DNA of 64,000 nt from Nocardioides humilatus (GTDB lineage Bacteria > Actinomycetota > Actinomycetes > Propionibacteriales > Nocardioidaceae). The translations under genes and the position numbers were made by a program. The stretch is taken from NCBI RefSeq assembly GCF_008373755.1, contig NZ_VUJV01000003.1, positions 806,001 through 870,000 on the forward strand, in the 5' to 3' direction. Positions 1-9,231 of the stretch are shown in pieces (within the stretch, counting starts at the first letter, position 1; each line of letters begins with the position of its first letter). A model generated the notes under the pieces. The model searched no databases and had not been told where the DNA came from. It was given only the letters and a program-made list of their open reading frames with translations.

Positions 1-1178
1 TGACCGAAGCACTGACCTACGAACCGGTGTACATGTCAGCCGACGACAAGCGCGCCGCGCTGCTCGCGATCGCGGATCTCGAACGACGTACAGCGGCCGA
101 GAAGCTCAAGCTGATGGCCGCCTGCGGCGATGTGGCCGACCTGGACGGTGCCCGGGATGTGGCGGCGTGGCTGGCCCAGCGCACCCAGGCCGAAGCCCGA
201 CCGCTGCGTCATGAGCAGCGCCTCGCTGAGGCGGTCGACAAGCAATGGCTCCGGGTCGCTGACGGGATGGCTGCGGGCGCGGTGTCGGTGGAGCAGGCCC
301 ACGTCATCGTGCGGTGCCTGACCGACCTGCCCGAACGGCTCGGCACCGAGATCATCGCCAGCGCCGAGATCCGGCTGGTCGAAGAAGCCCAGCGACTCAA
401 CCCCACCGAGCTCAAGATCATCGCCACCCGCATCCTCGAGCTCGTCGCCCCCGAGATAGCAGAAGCAGAAGATGCGAGGCGGCTCGAGCGCGAGGAACAG
501 CGGGCGCGGGAAACCATGCGAGCCCGCACCAAGGATCTCGGCGACGGCACCGGCACCCTGACGGCCCGACTCCCCATCGGCATCCTCCGCCGGCTCGAGA
601 CCTACCTCCACGCGTTCACCAACCCCCGCAAAGAGACCGGCGACCCCAACACCGAGAGCGACCGGATCCCCTACCCGCGCAAGCTCGCCCAAGCGTTCTG
701 CTCCCTGCTCGAGCACCTCGACCCCACCGCGCTTCCCCAGCACGGCGGCGTCCCGACCACACTGCTGGTCACCATCACCGAGGATTCCCTCAAGCAACGC
801 CTCGGCATCGGCTCCATCATCGGCGGCCCCGCCCTCTCGGCCACCGAGATCCGCCGCCACGCCTGCACCGCCAAGATCATCCCCGTCGTGCTCGGCGGCA
901 AGGGCGAGATCCTCGACCTCGGCCGCTCCAGACGCCTTCACTCCACCGCACAACGACTCGCCATCTGGCTACGCGACAAAGGCTGCCGAGCCGAAGGCTG
1001 CACCGTCCCAGCAGCCTGGACAGAGATCCACCACCTCAGACCCTGGTCCGAAGGCGGCGAAACCAACGTCGACGACGCCGTGGCGGTCTGCAACCACGAC
1101 CACCACCGCATGCACGACCCCACCTACACCCACGAGATCCTCCCCAACGGAAAGATCCGCTTCCGCAAGAAGAACTAG
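1..1178 (+). CDS. DUF222 / 13E12-repeat HNH endonuclease-like protein (5' end at window edge)
   Basis: The product has the long alpha-helical DUF222 region followed by a C-terminal HNH motif (CRAEGCTVPAAW, then EIHHLRPWSEGG and CNHDHHRMHD). These 13E12-type proteins are multicopy in actinobacteria; nuclease activity is presumed and the biological role is unknown. The frame is open back to position 3, and the first two window bases TG would complete an ATG if the base before is A, giving MTEALTYEPVYMS. The true start is therefore probably one base outside the window rather than the GTG at 27. Its stop overlaps the convergent neighbour's stop in a shared CTAG. Confidence 0.85.
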   Translation, partial: TEALTYEPVYMSADDKRAALLAIADLERRTAAEKLKLMAACGDVADLDGARDVAAWLAQRTQAEARPLRHEQRLAEAVDKQWLRVADGMAAGAVSVEQAHVIVRCLTDLPERLGTEIIASAEIRLVEEAQRLNPTELKIIATRILELVAPEIAEAEDARRLEREEQRARETMRARTKDLGDGTGTLTARLPIGILRRLETYLHAFTNPRKETGDPNTESDRIPYPRKLAQAFCSLLEHLDPTALPQHGGVPTTLLVTITEDSLKQRLGIGSIIGGPALSATEIRRHACTAKIIPVVLGGKGEILDLGRSRRLHSTAQRLAIWLRDKGCRAEGCTVPAAWTEIHHLRPWSEGGETNVDDAVAVCNHDHHRMHDPTYTHEILPNGKIRFRKKN

Positions 1179-2596
1179 AAGCCGTTCTGGAAGTAGAGCG
1201 CGCAATCGCCCGACGCGCACCGCGGCGCTGCCGCCCAGTCCCGCCCGGATCGACGAGCGGAGTCGAGGTCGAGCACCCGGAACCCACCGCGCCGTCCCCC
1301 GACCACGTAGACGACGTCGTCGACGCCGTCGCCGTCGACGTCGGACACCACCGAGTCGGCGACGTCACCGGCGCCATCGACCACCAGGTCGTGGCGTCGA
1401 TCCCGGACGATCCGACCGTCCGCCGCGCGGAGGACCTGCGCCTCCAGGCCGTCCGGGCCCTGCCCGAGCAGCACGATCCGCGGCACGCCGTCCCCGACGA
1501 CGTCGCCCACGACCACGTCGGCCGCGTCGGCGAACCGGGTCGGTCGTTCGAGCGGCGTCGCGACGAAGCCGGAGCCGGAGGACGCCAGCAGCGAGAAGCC
1601 GAGGTGAGCGGTCTCGCGAAGGACAGGGAGCGCCTCAGGCGCTCGCACCACGACGTCCGCGATCCCGTCGCCGGTGAAGTCCCCCGGCAGCACCATGGTC
1701 AACGCGTAGGTGGTCTGCGGGATCCGCATCCACTGCTGCGGCGCGGTGAAGCGACCGCCCTCGTTGCGGAGCGCCCAGATCGCCACGTGGGTCGGGTCGG
1801 TGGCGCCGTAAGCCACCAGGTCGACCGCACCGTCGCCGTCGAGATCGGCAGCCTTGAGGGTCACGAACGGCTGGCGCGGGTCGAGGCCGAGCGCGAAGTC
1901 GAGCTCGCGGAAGTCGAGGTCCTCAGAAGTCAGCGCCAGCGTGCCGTCGAGCCGGTAGGACCACGAGACCTGGTCGAGACGGCCGTCGCCGTCGAAGTCG
2001 GCCCAGGTGCGGTCGTCGTACGTCGTCTCCGGCTCGCGCTCGACGGTGAACGCCGTGCCGGTGCTCGTCAGGAGCACGCGGGAGAGGTCGCCGTCGACGC
2101 CGCTGATCGCGACGGCGTCGCCGAGGCCGTCACCGTCGAGGTCGGAGGTGACCGGCACGGCCGGCGCCTGCGGCGCAGGTGAGGTCGTGGTCGGCGGCTC
2201 GCTCGGCTCCGCCGGGACGGTGCTCGGCGTCGGTGTTGACGAAGGAGTCGACGACGGGGCGATGTCCCCCTCGGGGAACTGCCCCACGGTCGGGACGTCG
2301 ACCGGCACCTTCTCGCCGACGGCGACGTCGGAGTCGTCCTGCCACGGAGCGACGACGACGAGCGTGGTGGCGGCCGCGAGGATCAGTACGAAGATCGCGA
2401 ACAGGCCCATCCAGAGTCCCAGGAGCCCGCCCCTGGGCGGCGCGATCGGCGTGGTCAGGGCCGGTGACGGCGGGGGCGGAGGCGGAGGCGGCGGGACCGG
2501 CGCCGGCGGGACTGCCGGGGGCGGCGGCGGGGGTGGCGGCGGCAGCTGGGGCGTCGGTGGTGGCGCCGGCGGCTGATCGTTGCTCACGGGCCGCAT
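1175..2596 (-). CDS. Proline-rich membrane-anchored FG-GAP/VCBS-repeat protein
   Basis: The order is a proline-rich cytoplasmic N-terminus, one membrane segment at about residues 60-82 (GLWMGLFAIFVLILAAATT), an acidic and Ser/Thr/Pro-rich linker, then six calcium-loop repeats of the DxDGDGxxD type (DLDGDGLGD, DFDGDGRLD, DLDGDGAVD, DFTGDGIAD and others). FG-GAP/VCBS repeats usually form an extracellular beta-propeller for adhesion or scaffolding, so the repeats are presumably outside the cell. The start could be ATG at 2596 or GTG at 2587; the GGAAAG upstream is better spaced for the GTG (MSNDQPPAPPP). Substrate or partner is not visible. Confidence 0.75.
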   Translation of the reverse strand: MRPVSNDQPPAPPPTPQLPPPPPPPPPAVPPAPVPPPPPPPPPSPALTTPIAPPRGGLLGLWMGLFAIFVLILAAATTLVVVAPWQDDSDVAVGEKVPVDVPTVGQFPEGDIAPSSTPSSTPTPSTVPAEPSEPPTTTSPAPQAPAVPVTSDLDGDGLGDAVAISGVDGDLSRVLLTSTGTAFTVEREPETTYDDRTWADFDGDGRLDQVSWSYRLDGTLALTSEDLDFRELDFALGLDPRQPFVTLKAADLDGDGAVDLVAYGATDPTHVAIWALRNEGGRFTAPQQWMRIPQTTYALTMVLPGDFTGDGIADVVVRAPEALPVLRETAHLGFSLLASSGSGFVATPLERPTRFADAADVVVGDVVGDGVPRIVLLGQGPDGLEAQVLRAADGRIVRDRRHDLVVDGAGDVADSVVSDVDGDGVDDVVYVVGGRRGGFRVLDLDSARRSGRDWAAAPRCASGDCALYFQNGF

Positions 2597-2733
2597 CTTT
2601 CCACCGGGTGCCCCTCTTCGAACCTCGTCCCGCGAAGACAAGCGGGACGGGCCGCGCGTCGAATAGGTCGAATCGCTTGTGGCGACCGTCACCAGGGGGA
2701 AGGATCGGCGGCCAGGACGACGAAAGGTTCCCT

Positions 2734-4170
2734 GTGGTCTCCCTCCCCAAGCCTCGCCCGATCGACCCACCCTCAGCTGCGTTCCTGCTCGCCGAGAGCA
2801 AGAACCAGCCGATGCACGTCGGCGGACTCCAGCTCTACGAGCGGCCAGAGGACGCAGGCCCCGACTTCGTGCGCGAGCTCTTCGAGCGGGCGACGTCGAG
2901 CGATGACGAGGTCATGCCGCTCTTCGCCAAGCACCCCTACCGGTCGGTCCGGACCGCGGGGCAGCTGTTCTGGAAGGAGGACGAGCAGTTCGACATCGAG
3001 CACCACGTGCGCCACAACGCGCTGCCGAGCCCCGGCCGGGTCCGCGAGCTCCTCGACCTCTGCAGCCGGCTGCACAGCACCCGGCTCGACTGGGAGCGGC
3101 CCCTCTGGGAGGCCCACCTGATCGAGGGCCTCGCCGACGGCCGGGTGGCGATGTACACGAAGATCCACCACGGCCTCGTCGACGGCATCTCCGCGATGCG
3201 GCTGATGCAGAGCACGCTCTCGACCAACCCCGACGAGCGCGACATGGCGGCGCCGTGGGCGAAGCGGGCGATCCGCGGCCGCGCGAAGCCGGAGACCGAG
3301 ACGCCGATGACCGACGCGGCGCGCACGCTGGCCAGCGTGCCGGGTGACGCACTGCGGACCGCACTGGGCGTCACGGCCGAGGCCGCCGGCATGCCGGGCG
3401 CACTGATCAAGACGTTGTCCAAGGGCATGCGCAACGAGACGTCCACGATGTCGATGCACACGCCGCGCACGATGTTCAACCGCAACATCACCAGCGCGCG
3501 CCGGTTCGCGGCCCAGGACTGGGAGATCGAGCGGATCCGCGCAGTCGGCAAGGCGACCGGCGCCACCATCAACGACATCGTGCTGGCGATGTGCGGCGGC
3601 GCGATCCGCGCCTACCTCCTCGAGCACGACGCGCTGCCCGACACCCCGCTGGTCGCGATGGTGCCGGTGGGGCTCAAGGCCAAGGAGTCCCACATTCCCT
3701 CAGCCGAGGGCGGCAACGCGGTCGGCGCGATCATGGCCCGGCTCGGCACCGACCACACCGACCCGGCCGAGCGGCTCAAGGCCGTCAAGAAGTCGATGAA
3801 GGACGGCAAGGACGCCCTGAAGTCGCTGACGCCCGTCCAGATCCTCGCGATGAGCGCGATCGGCCAGGCCCCGGCGATGCTCGGTCCGGCACTGCGGATG
3901 CAGGGCATCATCAAGTCGCCGTACAACTTGATCATCAGCAACGTGCCCGGCCCCAAGACCACGCACTACTGGAACGGCGCCAAGCTCGTCGGCAACTACC
4001 CGCTGTCGATCCCGATCAACGGCATGGCGCTCAACATCACGTGCACGTCCTACGACGGCAACATGGGCTTCGGCATCACCGGCTGCCGCCGTACGGTCCC
4101 GCACCTGCAGCGGCTGCTCACCTTCCTCGAGGACGAGCTGTCCGCGCTGGAGAAGGCCGCAGGGATCTAG
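2734..4170 (+). CDS. Wax ester synthase / diacylglycerol acyltransferase (WS/DGAT)
   Basis: A 478-aa protein of the usual WS/DGAT length. The catalytic HHxxxDG motif is present as HHGLVDG at about residues 145-151. The conserved N-terminus (DPPSAAFLLAESKNQPMHVG) and the C-terminal block NVPGP are also seen. The family transfers acyl groups from acyl-CoA to fatty alcohols or diacylglycerol, making storage wax ester or triacylglycerol at the cytoplasmic membrane. Start GTG 2734 is chosen because GAAAGG lies 6 nt upstream and the protein begins at the family's conserved start; the frame stays open further upstream but that part is out-of-frame shadow of the divergent gene. Confidence 0.92.
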   Translation: MVSLPKPRPIDPPSAAFLLAESKNQPMHVGGLQLYERPEDAGPDFVRELFERATSSDDEVMPLFAKHPYRSVRTAGQLFWKEDEQFDIEHHVRHNALPSPGRVRELLDLCSRLHSTRLDWERPLWEAHLIEGLADGRVAMYTKIHHGLVDGISAMRLMQSTLSTNPDERDMAAPWAKRAIRGRAKPETETPMTDAARTLASVPGDALRTALGVTAEAAGMPGALIKTLSKGMRNETSTMSMHTPRTMFNRNITSARRFAAQDWEIERIRAVGKATGATINDIVLAMCGGAIRAYLLEHDALPDTPLVAMVPVGLKAKESHIPSAEGGNAVGAIMARLGTDHTDPAERLKAVKKSMKDGKDALKSLTPVQILAMSAIGQAPAMLGPALRMQGIIKSPYNLIISNVPGPKTTHYWNGAKLVGNYPLSIPINGMALNITCTSYDGNMGFGITGCRRTVPHLQRLLTFLEDELSALEKAAGI

Positions 4171-5327
4171 CTGCTCGGACCGGGCTCCGCGTAGCCGCCG
4201 CCGACCTTCTCCGCGACCGCCTGCAACCGGGCGCGGGTGATGTCGGCGACGGTGCGGTAGCCGGCGAGGTCGGCGTTGGAGCCGGGCCGTACGGGCTCGG
4301 GGTGGTTGACCGAGAGGCAGGTACGCCTGCCCCCGTCGGCCGCGTTGGCGAGCGCGACCGCGTGCCCGGTGGTGCCGCTGCCCGCGAAGAAGTCGAGCAC
4401 CCGGGCGTCGGCCGGCATCGTCTCGAGGATCCGCCTGACCAGCCCGGTCGGCTTCGGCGACTCGAAGACATGGCCGACGATCTCCTTGAGCTCGGCGACC
4501 GCGGTGTCGGTGGAGCCGATCTCCTCGGCGAGCCAGATCGTGCGCAGCTTCTTGCGACGCGCGCCGCCGACGGGGTGCCGCCAGTCGCGCTGGAAGACGT
4601 CGACGCGGTCGCCCGCGGTGCCGCGGACCCGCCGGCACACCAGGTCGTCGGGCCGCTGGTCGATCCGCGGCCGCGACCACCGCCACACGGCCGGCGCACC
4701 GTCGCCGAAGACCGGCTTGATCTCGACCGCGCCGTCGAAGGGCGTCGTGCGCACCTCGCCGGTGTCGGGGTCGCCCCAGATCGCGAAGTGGAGGGTCGGG
4801 GCGGTCAGCGGGTTGAACTTCTTGTTGGTGTTGCGCAGCGGCAGTCTGCGGTAGCGCCGACCGTCGTCGGCGACCAGCGGGAAGTCCGACTCGATCACGA
4901 GGTCGGGGCTCGAGGCGTCGAGCACGCAGCGGCGGGCGTCACGGGCGTAGACGAGGAGGTACTCGTGCGACGTGGCGAAGCCGTTGCCGAGCTGGCGACC
5001 CTTGGGGTTGAGGTTGACGACGATCTGGGCGAGGAAGTTGTCCTCACCGAAGACCTCATCGAGGAGCAGCCGCAGGTGAGCAGCCTCGTTGTCGTCGATG
5101 CTGACGAAGATCGCGCCGGTCTCGGCCAGCACCCGGCGCCCCTCGACCAGCCGGGGCCGCATCATCGCCGTCCAGGCCGCGTGGCCCTCGAACCGGTCGC
5201 GGTAGGCGAAGGCGCTGCCCGTGTTGTAGGGCGGGTCGATGTAGATCAGGTCGACGGAGCCCGCAGACAGCCCTTCGAGCACCGCGAGGTTGTCCCCCTC
5301 GGCGAAGGTGTTGCAGGGCTCCGACAC
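4167..5327 (-). CDS. Beta-class DNA adenine-N6 methyltransferase (site-specific)
   Basis: Near the N-terminus lies the catalytic motif DPPYNTG in IYIDPPYNTGSAF, and near the C-terminus the AdoMet-binding motif VLDFFAGSGTTGHAV. The order, catalytic motif before the AdoMet site, is that of beta-class amino-methyltransferases such as type III Mod subunits. At 386 aa it is shorter than Mod, and no Res/helicase or nuclease subunit is next to it, so it looks like an orphan or cell-cycle-type methylase rather than half of a restriction system. The GTG at 5327 has a GGAGG only 1 nt away, so the start is uncertain. Its stop shares CTAG with the DGAT gene. Confidence 0.85.
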   Translation of the reverse strand: MSEPCNTFAEGDNLAVLEGLSAGSVDLIYIDPPYNTGSAFAYRDRFEGHAAWTAMMRPRLVEGRRVLAETGAIFVSIDDNEAAHLRLLLDEVFGEDNFLAQIVVNLNPKGRQLGNGFATSHEYLLVYARDARRCVLDASSPDLVIESDFPLVADDGRRYRRLPLRNTNKKFNPLTAPTLHFAIWGDPDTGEVRTTPFDGAVEIKPVFGDGAPAVWRWSRPRIDQRPDDLVCRRVRGTAGDRVDVFQRDWRHPVGGARRKKLRTIWLAEEIGSTDTAVAELKEIVGHVFESPKPTGLVRRILETMPADARVLDFFAGSGTTGHAVALANAADGGRRTCLSVNHPEPVRPGSNADLAGYRTVADITRARLQAVAEKVGGGYAEPGPSS

Positions 5328-5435
5328 GCCTCCATCATCGCTGGTCGGCCGACCCCCGCCTGACAGGTCCGACCTGCCACGCCGATGGGTCCAGCCTCCC
5401 GGGAAGGCGGGCCTGACCTTCTTAACCTTGCAGGC

Positions 5436-6701
5436 ATGCTGCGCCGCTTCCCCGAAATCCTGGTGCTGTGCCTGCTGGCGACCGCCGGCGCCCTGGTGTT
5501 CGTCAAGAACGACGAGCCGACCAGGCCGCCCGCGGTTGAGCAGGCAACAGCAACGACGCCCCGATTCGGCCCGAAGCCCGACCCCGACGACCCCCACACC
5601 TGGCAGACCTCAGACCAGGTGCCGGGTGAGCTCGCACCACCCGCGCAGCCGGGCCAGCGCGCCGTACTGTCGCGCACGCAGCGCTTCACCTACGACCCCG
5701 TCCCCGGGGTCAACATCACCGGCTGGGACGCCCGCACCCCACGCGGACCGCTCCGCTACTACGTCACGCGGGTCAAATGGAAGACGCCCGGCCTGGCCGT
5801 CGACGTCGCCCACGGCGGCCGGTCGCGGAAGGTGCAGCCGGTCCCCGACATGCTGGCCCCGATCCCGGGCGTGGTCGCGGGCACCAACGGCGACTTCTAC
5901 GACATCAGTGACACCGGCGCGCCGCTCGGCATCGGTCGCGACCGCAGCGGCCTGCTCCTCAACGCCCTCGACTCCGGCTGGAACAACGCGATCTCGCAGA
6001 ACTCCGCGGGCAAGTGGCACGTCGGCACCCTCCCGATGGTCGCCGAGATCGTCGGCCACCCGGAGATCAACGTCACCAACTACAACTCGGCGCGCGTGAA
6101 GGTCGACGGCACCGGCATCTACGACTACCGCTTCGGGCGGGCGGCCGGCTGGGGCTGGACCGACGAGCAGACGCGCAACGTCCGCTGGATCCGAGTGGTG
6201 GACAACAAGGTCGTGGCGACCGGCACGACGCTCCCCTACCGCACCGGCATCGAGGGCACCCTGATCGTCGCCCGCGGAATGGTGCCCTCGCGCAACCTCG
6301 CCGCACTCACCGTCGGCTCGACGGTCCGGGTCAAGCGGCGCCTCGACGGCGACGTGCAGATGGCTCTCACAGGCAACGCGCTGCTGCTGAAGAAGCGGCA
6401 ACTGCTCGCGACCGACGACTCCGAGATGCACCCTCGCACGGCGGTCGGGGTCGACCGCGACACCAAGGAGATCATCATCCTGGTCGTCGACGGCCGGCAG
6501 AGCTTCAGCCGCGGCTACACGATGGTCGAGCTCGGCAACCTGATGCGCCGGCTCGGCGCCGAGGACGCCCTCAACCTCGACGGCGGCGGCTCCACGACGT
6601 TGGCCGCGATGCAGGACGACAAGCTCACTGTGATCAACACGCCGTCCGACGGGTTCCTCCGGTCGGTGCCCAACGGGCTCGTGGTGACCTACAACCCCTA
6701 G
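5436..6701 (+). CDS. Secreted or membrane-anchored phosphodiester glycosidase (NAGPA-domain) protein
   Basis: The N-terminal hydrophobic stretch RRFPEILVLCLLATAGALVF (about residues 3-22) acts as a signal or anchor. The C-terminal half has the NAGPA/DUF2233 signature, RTAVGVDRD, ILVVDGRQ and the near-invariant NLDGGGSTTLA. NAGPA-domain enzymes cleave GlcNAc-1-phosphodiesters; in bacteria they are extracytoplasmic and act on cell-surface glycans. Start ATG 5436 is taken because it gives a well-formed signal segment; the longer reading from 5385 adds an unlikely N-terminus. Convergent with the next gene, sharing a CTAG stop overlap. Confidence 0.82.
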   Translation: MLRRFPEILVLCLLATAGALVFVKNDEPTRPPAVEQATATTPRFGPKPDPDDPHTWQTSDQVPGELAPPAQPGQRAVLSRTQRFTYDPVPGVNITGWDARTPRGPLRYYVTRVKWKTPGLAVDVAHGGRSRKVQPVPDMLAPIPGVVAGTNGDFYDISDTGAPLGIGRDRSGLLLNALDSGWNNAISQNSAGKWHVGTLPMVAEIVGHPEINVTNYNSARVKVDGTGIYDYRFGRAAGWGWTDEQTRNVRWIRVVDNKVVATGTTLPYRTGIEGTLIVARGMVPSRNLAALTVGSTVRVKRRLDGDVQMALTGNALLLKKRQLLATDDSEMHPRTAVGVDRDTKEIIILVVDGRQSFSRGYTMVELGNLMRRLGAEDALNLDGGGSTTLAAMQDDKLTVINTPSDGFLRSVPNGLVVTYNP

Positions 6702-7153
6702 CCGGCAGCGGGCAGGTCGACGATCGCGACACTGGTGACGGCCGCGAAGCACTCGGGGTGCGGGGCAGGGACCTTGCCCGGCGTGACGACGTAGGCTCCG
6801 TCGACCTCGGCGACCGTCGCGGACGGCGGGATGTCGCAGCTGACCTCCATCACGACCGCGCCCAGGACGCGGCCCTCCGCGGGCGGGTGCGACTGGAGCG
6901 CGGCGCGGACGTCGGAGGCGAACGGCGGCGAGCGGAACTGCTTCAGGAAGTGGCGTACGGCGCCCGCATCGTCCAGCACCGTGACGGTCTGGGCGACGTC
7001 CCCGCCCGCCGCGCTACCGCCGACGATCGCAACGACCTTCGCATCACCCGGCTCGCTCGGCCGGGTCGCCGGGTCCTTCGCCGACCCGTCGTCCTCGCTG
7101 CTGCAACCAGCGAGAGCGGCGAGGAGGACCAGGGATCCGAGGAGGGCCTTCAT
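6698..7153 (-). CDS. Small putative lipoprotein, unknown function
   Basis: A 151-aa protein starting MKALLGSLVLLAALAGCSS, a textbook lipobox (LAGC) with the acylated Cys at residue 17, so it should be anchored on the outer face of the cytoplasmic membrane. The mature part has two Cys (SCDIPP and PECF) that could form a disulfide. I do not recognise a domain. It is divergent from the DNA glycosylase gene at 7208, with 54 bp between the two starts. Confidence 0.75.
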   Translation of the reverse strand: MKALLGSLVLLAALAGCSSEDDGSAKDPATRPSEPGDAKVVAIVGGSAAGGDVAQTVTVLDDAGAVRHFLKQFRSPPFASDVRAALQSHPPAEGRVLGAVVMEVSCDIPPSATVAEVDGAYVVTPGKVPAPHPECFAAVTSVAIVDLPAAG

Positions 7154-7207
7154 GGTGACTCGGACGGTAGCGCGAGGCCGATGGTTCCGTCCGGGCAAGA
7201 TGGGGCG

Positions 7208-7798
7208 GTGCGCCGTACCTTCTCCCGGGCCGAGCTCGAGTCCTTCCGCGACGCGGAGGTCCCCGACCTGCTCCCCACCTCGCCCGGGCAACCGCTCAAG
7301 CTGCTCTTCGTCGGGATCAACCCCGGACTGTGGACCGCGGCGACCCAGACGCACTTCGCCCACCCGGGCAACCGGTTCTACCCCGCGCTGCTCCTGGGCG
7401 GCGTGATCACCGAGCCGATCGACCCTGCCGCGGGGATGACCGACGCCGAGCGCGACGTGCTCCGTGCGCGCGGCATCGGCATCACCAACCTCGTGCGCCG
7501 GGCGACGGCCAAGGCCTCCGAGCTCGACAACGACGAGCTCGAGGCGGGCGGCGCCGCGCTGACCGCCCTGGTCACCCGGATGCGGCCGACCGTGGTCGCC
7601 GTCGCGGGCATCACCGCCTACCGCACCGCGTTCGGCCGCCCCAAGGCCGTCATGGGGCGGCAGCCCGAGGACCTCGCCGGCGCCGAGCTCTGGGTCGTCC
7701 CCAACCCGAGCGGCCTCAACGCCCACGAGACGGTGGCGACCCTGGCCGAGGCGTACGGCGCCGTGGCCCGTGCGGCGGGGCTTGTGGACAACCGCTGA
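7208..7798 (+). CDS. mug: Mismatch-specific uracil/thymine-DNA glycosylase, Mug family
   Basis: The product shows both signature motifs of the Mug/TDG branch of the UDG superfamily: GINPGLW (catalytic Asn loop, near residue 37) and NPSGLNAH (DNA intercalation loop, near residue 165; E. coli Mug has NPSGLSR). Length 196 aa is slightly over E. coli Mug. It should remove uracil or thymine from G:U and G:T mispairs as the first step of base-excision repair. Start GTG 7208 is the first in-frame start after non-coding sequence; no strong ribosome site is visible. A second, distant UDG-like protein is encoded at 51.6 kb. Confidence 0.9.
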   Translation: MRRTFSRAELESFRDAEVPDLLPTSPGQPLKLLFVGINPGLWTAATQTHFAHPGNRFYPALLLGGVITEPIDPAAGMTDAERDVLRARGIGITNLVRRATAKASELDNDELEAGGAALTALVTRMRPTVVAVAGITAYRTAFGRPKAVMGRQPEDLAGAELWVVPNPSGLNAHETVATLAEAYGAVARAAGLVDNR

Positions 7799-7839
7799 CC
7801 TCTCTTCCACGGCGCCGCCGGCGAATCCAGGCTGGCGCC

Positions 7840-8268
7840 ATGACCGACTCACCGATCACCAACCAGTCCGACCTCGAGCAGACCTGGCGCGGCCTGATGG
7901 AGCCGCTCGGCTTCACGCGCACGAGCCTCTGGATCGTCTTCCTCCGCCCGGACGGGCGACCGCACAAGACGCTGATCGAGGTGCCCGCGCCGGACACGAT
8001 GGTGGCGCCCGATCCGACCGCTCCTGAACTGCTCGACCTTCTGCTCGAGTGGACGACCGAGCACGTTCCCGGCGGCCGGGTGGCCTTCCTGCGCACCCGG
8101 CCGGGCAGCGGCGGGCTCGATGCGAAGGACCGGCTCTGGGCGGCGGCGCTCTACGCCGCGGCCCAGCTCGCCGGGGTGCCCTGCGAGGTGGTGCACGCTG
8201 CCAACGACGACCGGCTGGTGCCGGTGCCGCTCGACGAGCTGGACGTGCCCGACGTGCTCAGTGCGTGA
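7840..8268 (+). CDS. Hypothetical protein
   Basis: 142 aa, soluble, acidic, high GC3. It reads like a small alpha/beta domain (SLWIVFLRPDGRPHKTLIEVP, then RVAFLRTRPG, then an alanine-rich helix). I do not recognise a family. It lies 41 bp after the mug gene on the same strand and may be co-transcribed. The gap to the next, convergent gene is 11 bp. Confidence 0.65.
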   Translation: MTDSPITNQSDLEQTWRGLMEPLGFTRTSLWIVFLRPDGRPHKTLIEVPAPDTMVAPDPTAPELLDLLLEWTTEHVPGGRVAFLRTRPGSGGLDAKDRLWAAALYAAAQLAGVPCEVVHAANDDRLVPVPLDELDVPDVLSA

Positions 8269-8279
8269 TCAGCGCCTGA

Positions 8280-9032
8280 TCAGCACGGCTGGCTGTTGCA
8301 GGTGCGGGTGAGCTCCTTGCCGTCCTCGTCGTAGGTCACGTAGACCGACCGGCCGAAGTCGTCGCTCGCGAACGCCCGGAACCACTCGTCGCCGCTCGAC
8401 GGCTTGGACAAGAAGACGTAGCAGTCGTCCTTCTGGGCCCCGTCGGCCTCGTCGAGCACCGGGTCGCACATCCCGTCGATGACCTCGGTGTCGATCTCCT
8501 TGAGGTCGAAGGTCGGGTCGGTCGACGTACCGCGCGTCCACTCCTCGAGGTCGCCTCCGCGCCAGGTGTAGCTGATCTGGCGGTCGTCGCCCGGGTCGCC
8601 GGTGTAGGGCATGTAGACGATGATGTAGTCGGTGTAGAAGTTGACGTCCTGGACCTCGGTCGTGCCCCGCTCCTCCTCGATCTTGTCGACGAGGTCGGCG
8701 AAGTCGTCAGGGTCCTTGGCGTCGATCCCCCCGATCCCGCCGACGCCGCCGTCGACCGCGGCGAAGATCGCGATCGCGGCGAAGATGGCGACGGCGATCA
8801 CCACCACCAGGATCAAGACGGGCGCACTCAGGATGGCGAGGATCAGCTTCGGGCCGCTCGACCGGGTGGCCGTGAACTGGATGCCAGAGGTCTGCGCGCT
8901 GCCGTAGGGCACGTGCGGGGTCTGCGCGTAGGGCGGCGGCGGGAACACCCCGGCCTCGGGAGGTTCGGGGTCGGGGGTGTCGTCGCCCTCGTAGACGCGC
9001 CACTTGTCAGGGGGATCCGGCTGGTCGGCCAT
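8280..9032 (-). CDS. Single-pass membrane protein with extracytoplasmic domain, unknown function
   Basis: 250 aa. The N-terminal ~70 residues are hydrophilic and proline-rich (PDPEPPEAGVFPPPPYAQ). One or two close membrane segments follow at about residues 83-115 (LAILSAPVLILVVVIAVAIF). The C-terminal ~135 residues contain three Cys (MCDPV, DCYVF, and the final TCNSQPC) and probably face outward. The layout of short cytoplasmic tail, one helix and disulfide-bearing outer domain is common in actinobacterial DUF proteins. No catalytic motif is seen. Confidence 0.7.
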   Translation of the reverse strand: MADQPDPPDKWRVYEGDDTPDPEPPEAGVFPPPPYAQTPHVPYGSAQTSGIQFTATRSSGPKLILAILSAPVLILVVVIAVAIFAAIAIFAAVDGGVGGIGGIDAKDPDDFADLVDKIEEERGTTEVQDVNFYTDYIIVYMPYTGDPGDDRQISYTWRGGDLEEWTRGTSTDPTFDLKEIDTEVIDGMCDPVLDEADGAQKDDCYVFLSKPSSGDEWFRAFASDDFGRSVYVTYDEDGKELTRTCNSQPC

Positions 9033-9122
9033 GGGCGCACGCTAAAGCACCAGCGCCCATGACGACCATGCCCCGTCCGGATGATCCTTCGACGGCCCTG
9101 TCGCCCTGCCGCGGCGCGACGC

Positions 9123-9143
9123 GGTTTGAGACCGGTTTGAGAC
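9123..9143 (+). repeat. Two tandem 10-bp direct repeats upstream of 9232
   Basis: GGTTTGAGAC occurs at 9123-9132 and again at 9134-9143, an 11-bp period that puts both copies on the same DNA face. They lie about 90 bp before the start at 9232 in the otherwise empty 9033-9231 gap, with TTACCTT further on as a possible -10 box. A regulator-binding site is the likely meaning, but no regulator is encoded next to it. Confidence 0.4.
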
Positions 9144-9231
9144 GGCGGTTCCTTACCTTGGCCGTTCCGGCGTCCTACGTTCGCTGGCGGGGGCCGATCA
9201 CAGGTCGCGCGCGCGGCCGGAAGGGGACGTC

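Noticed and set aside
314-2182. Plus-strand 622-codon frame over the DUF222 and FG-GAP genes
   Set aside because: Arg/Pro-rich shadow; the other frames carry the recognisable domains.
4167-5327. Adenine methyltransferase as part of a restriction-modification system
   Set aside because: No Res, specificity or restriction gene is adjacent; neighbours are DGAT and a glycosidase.
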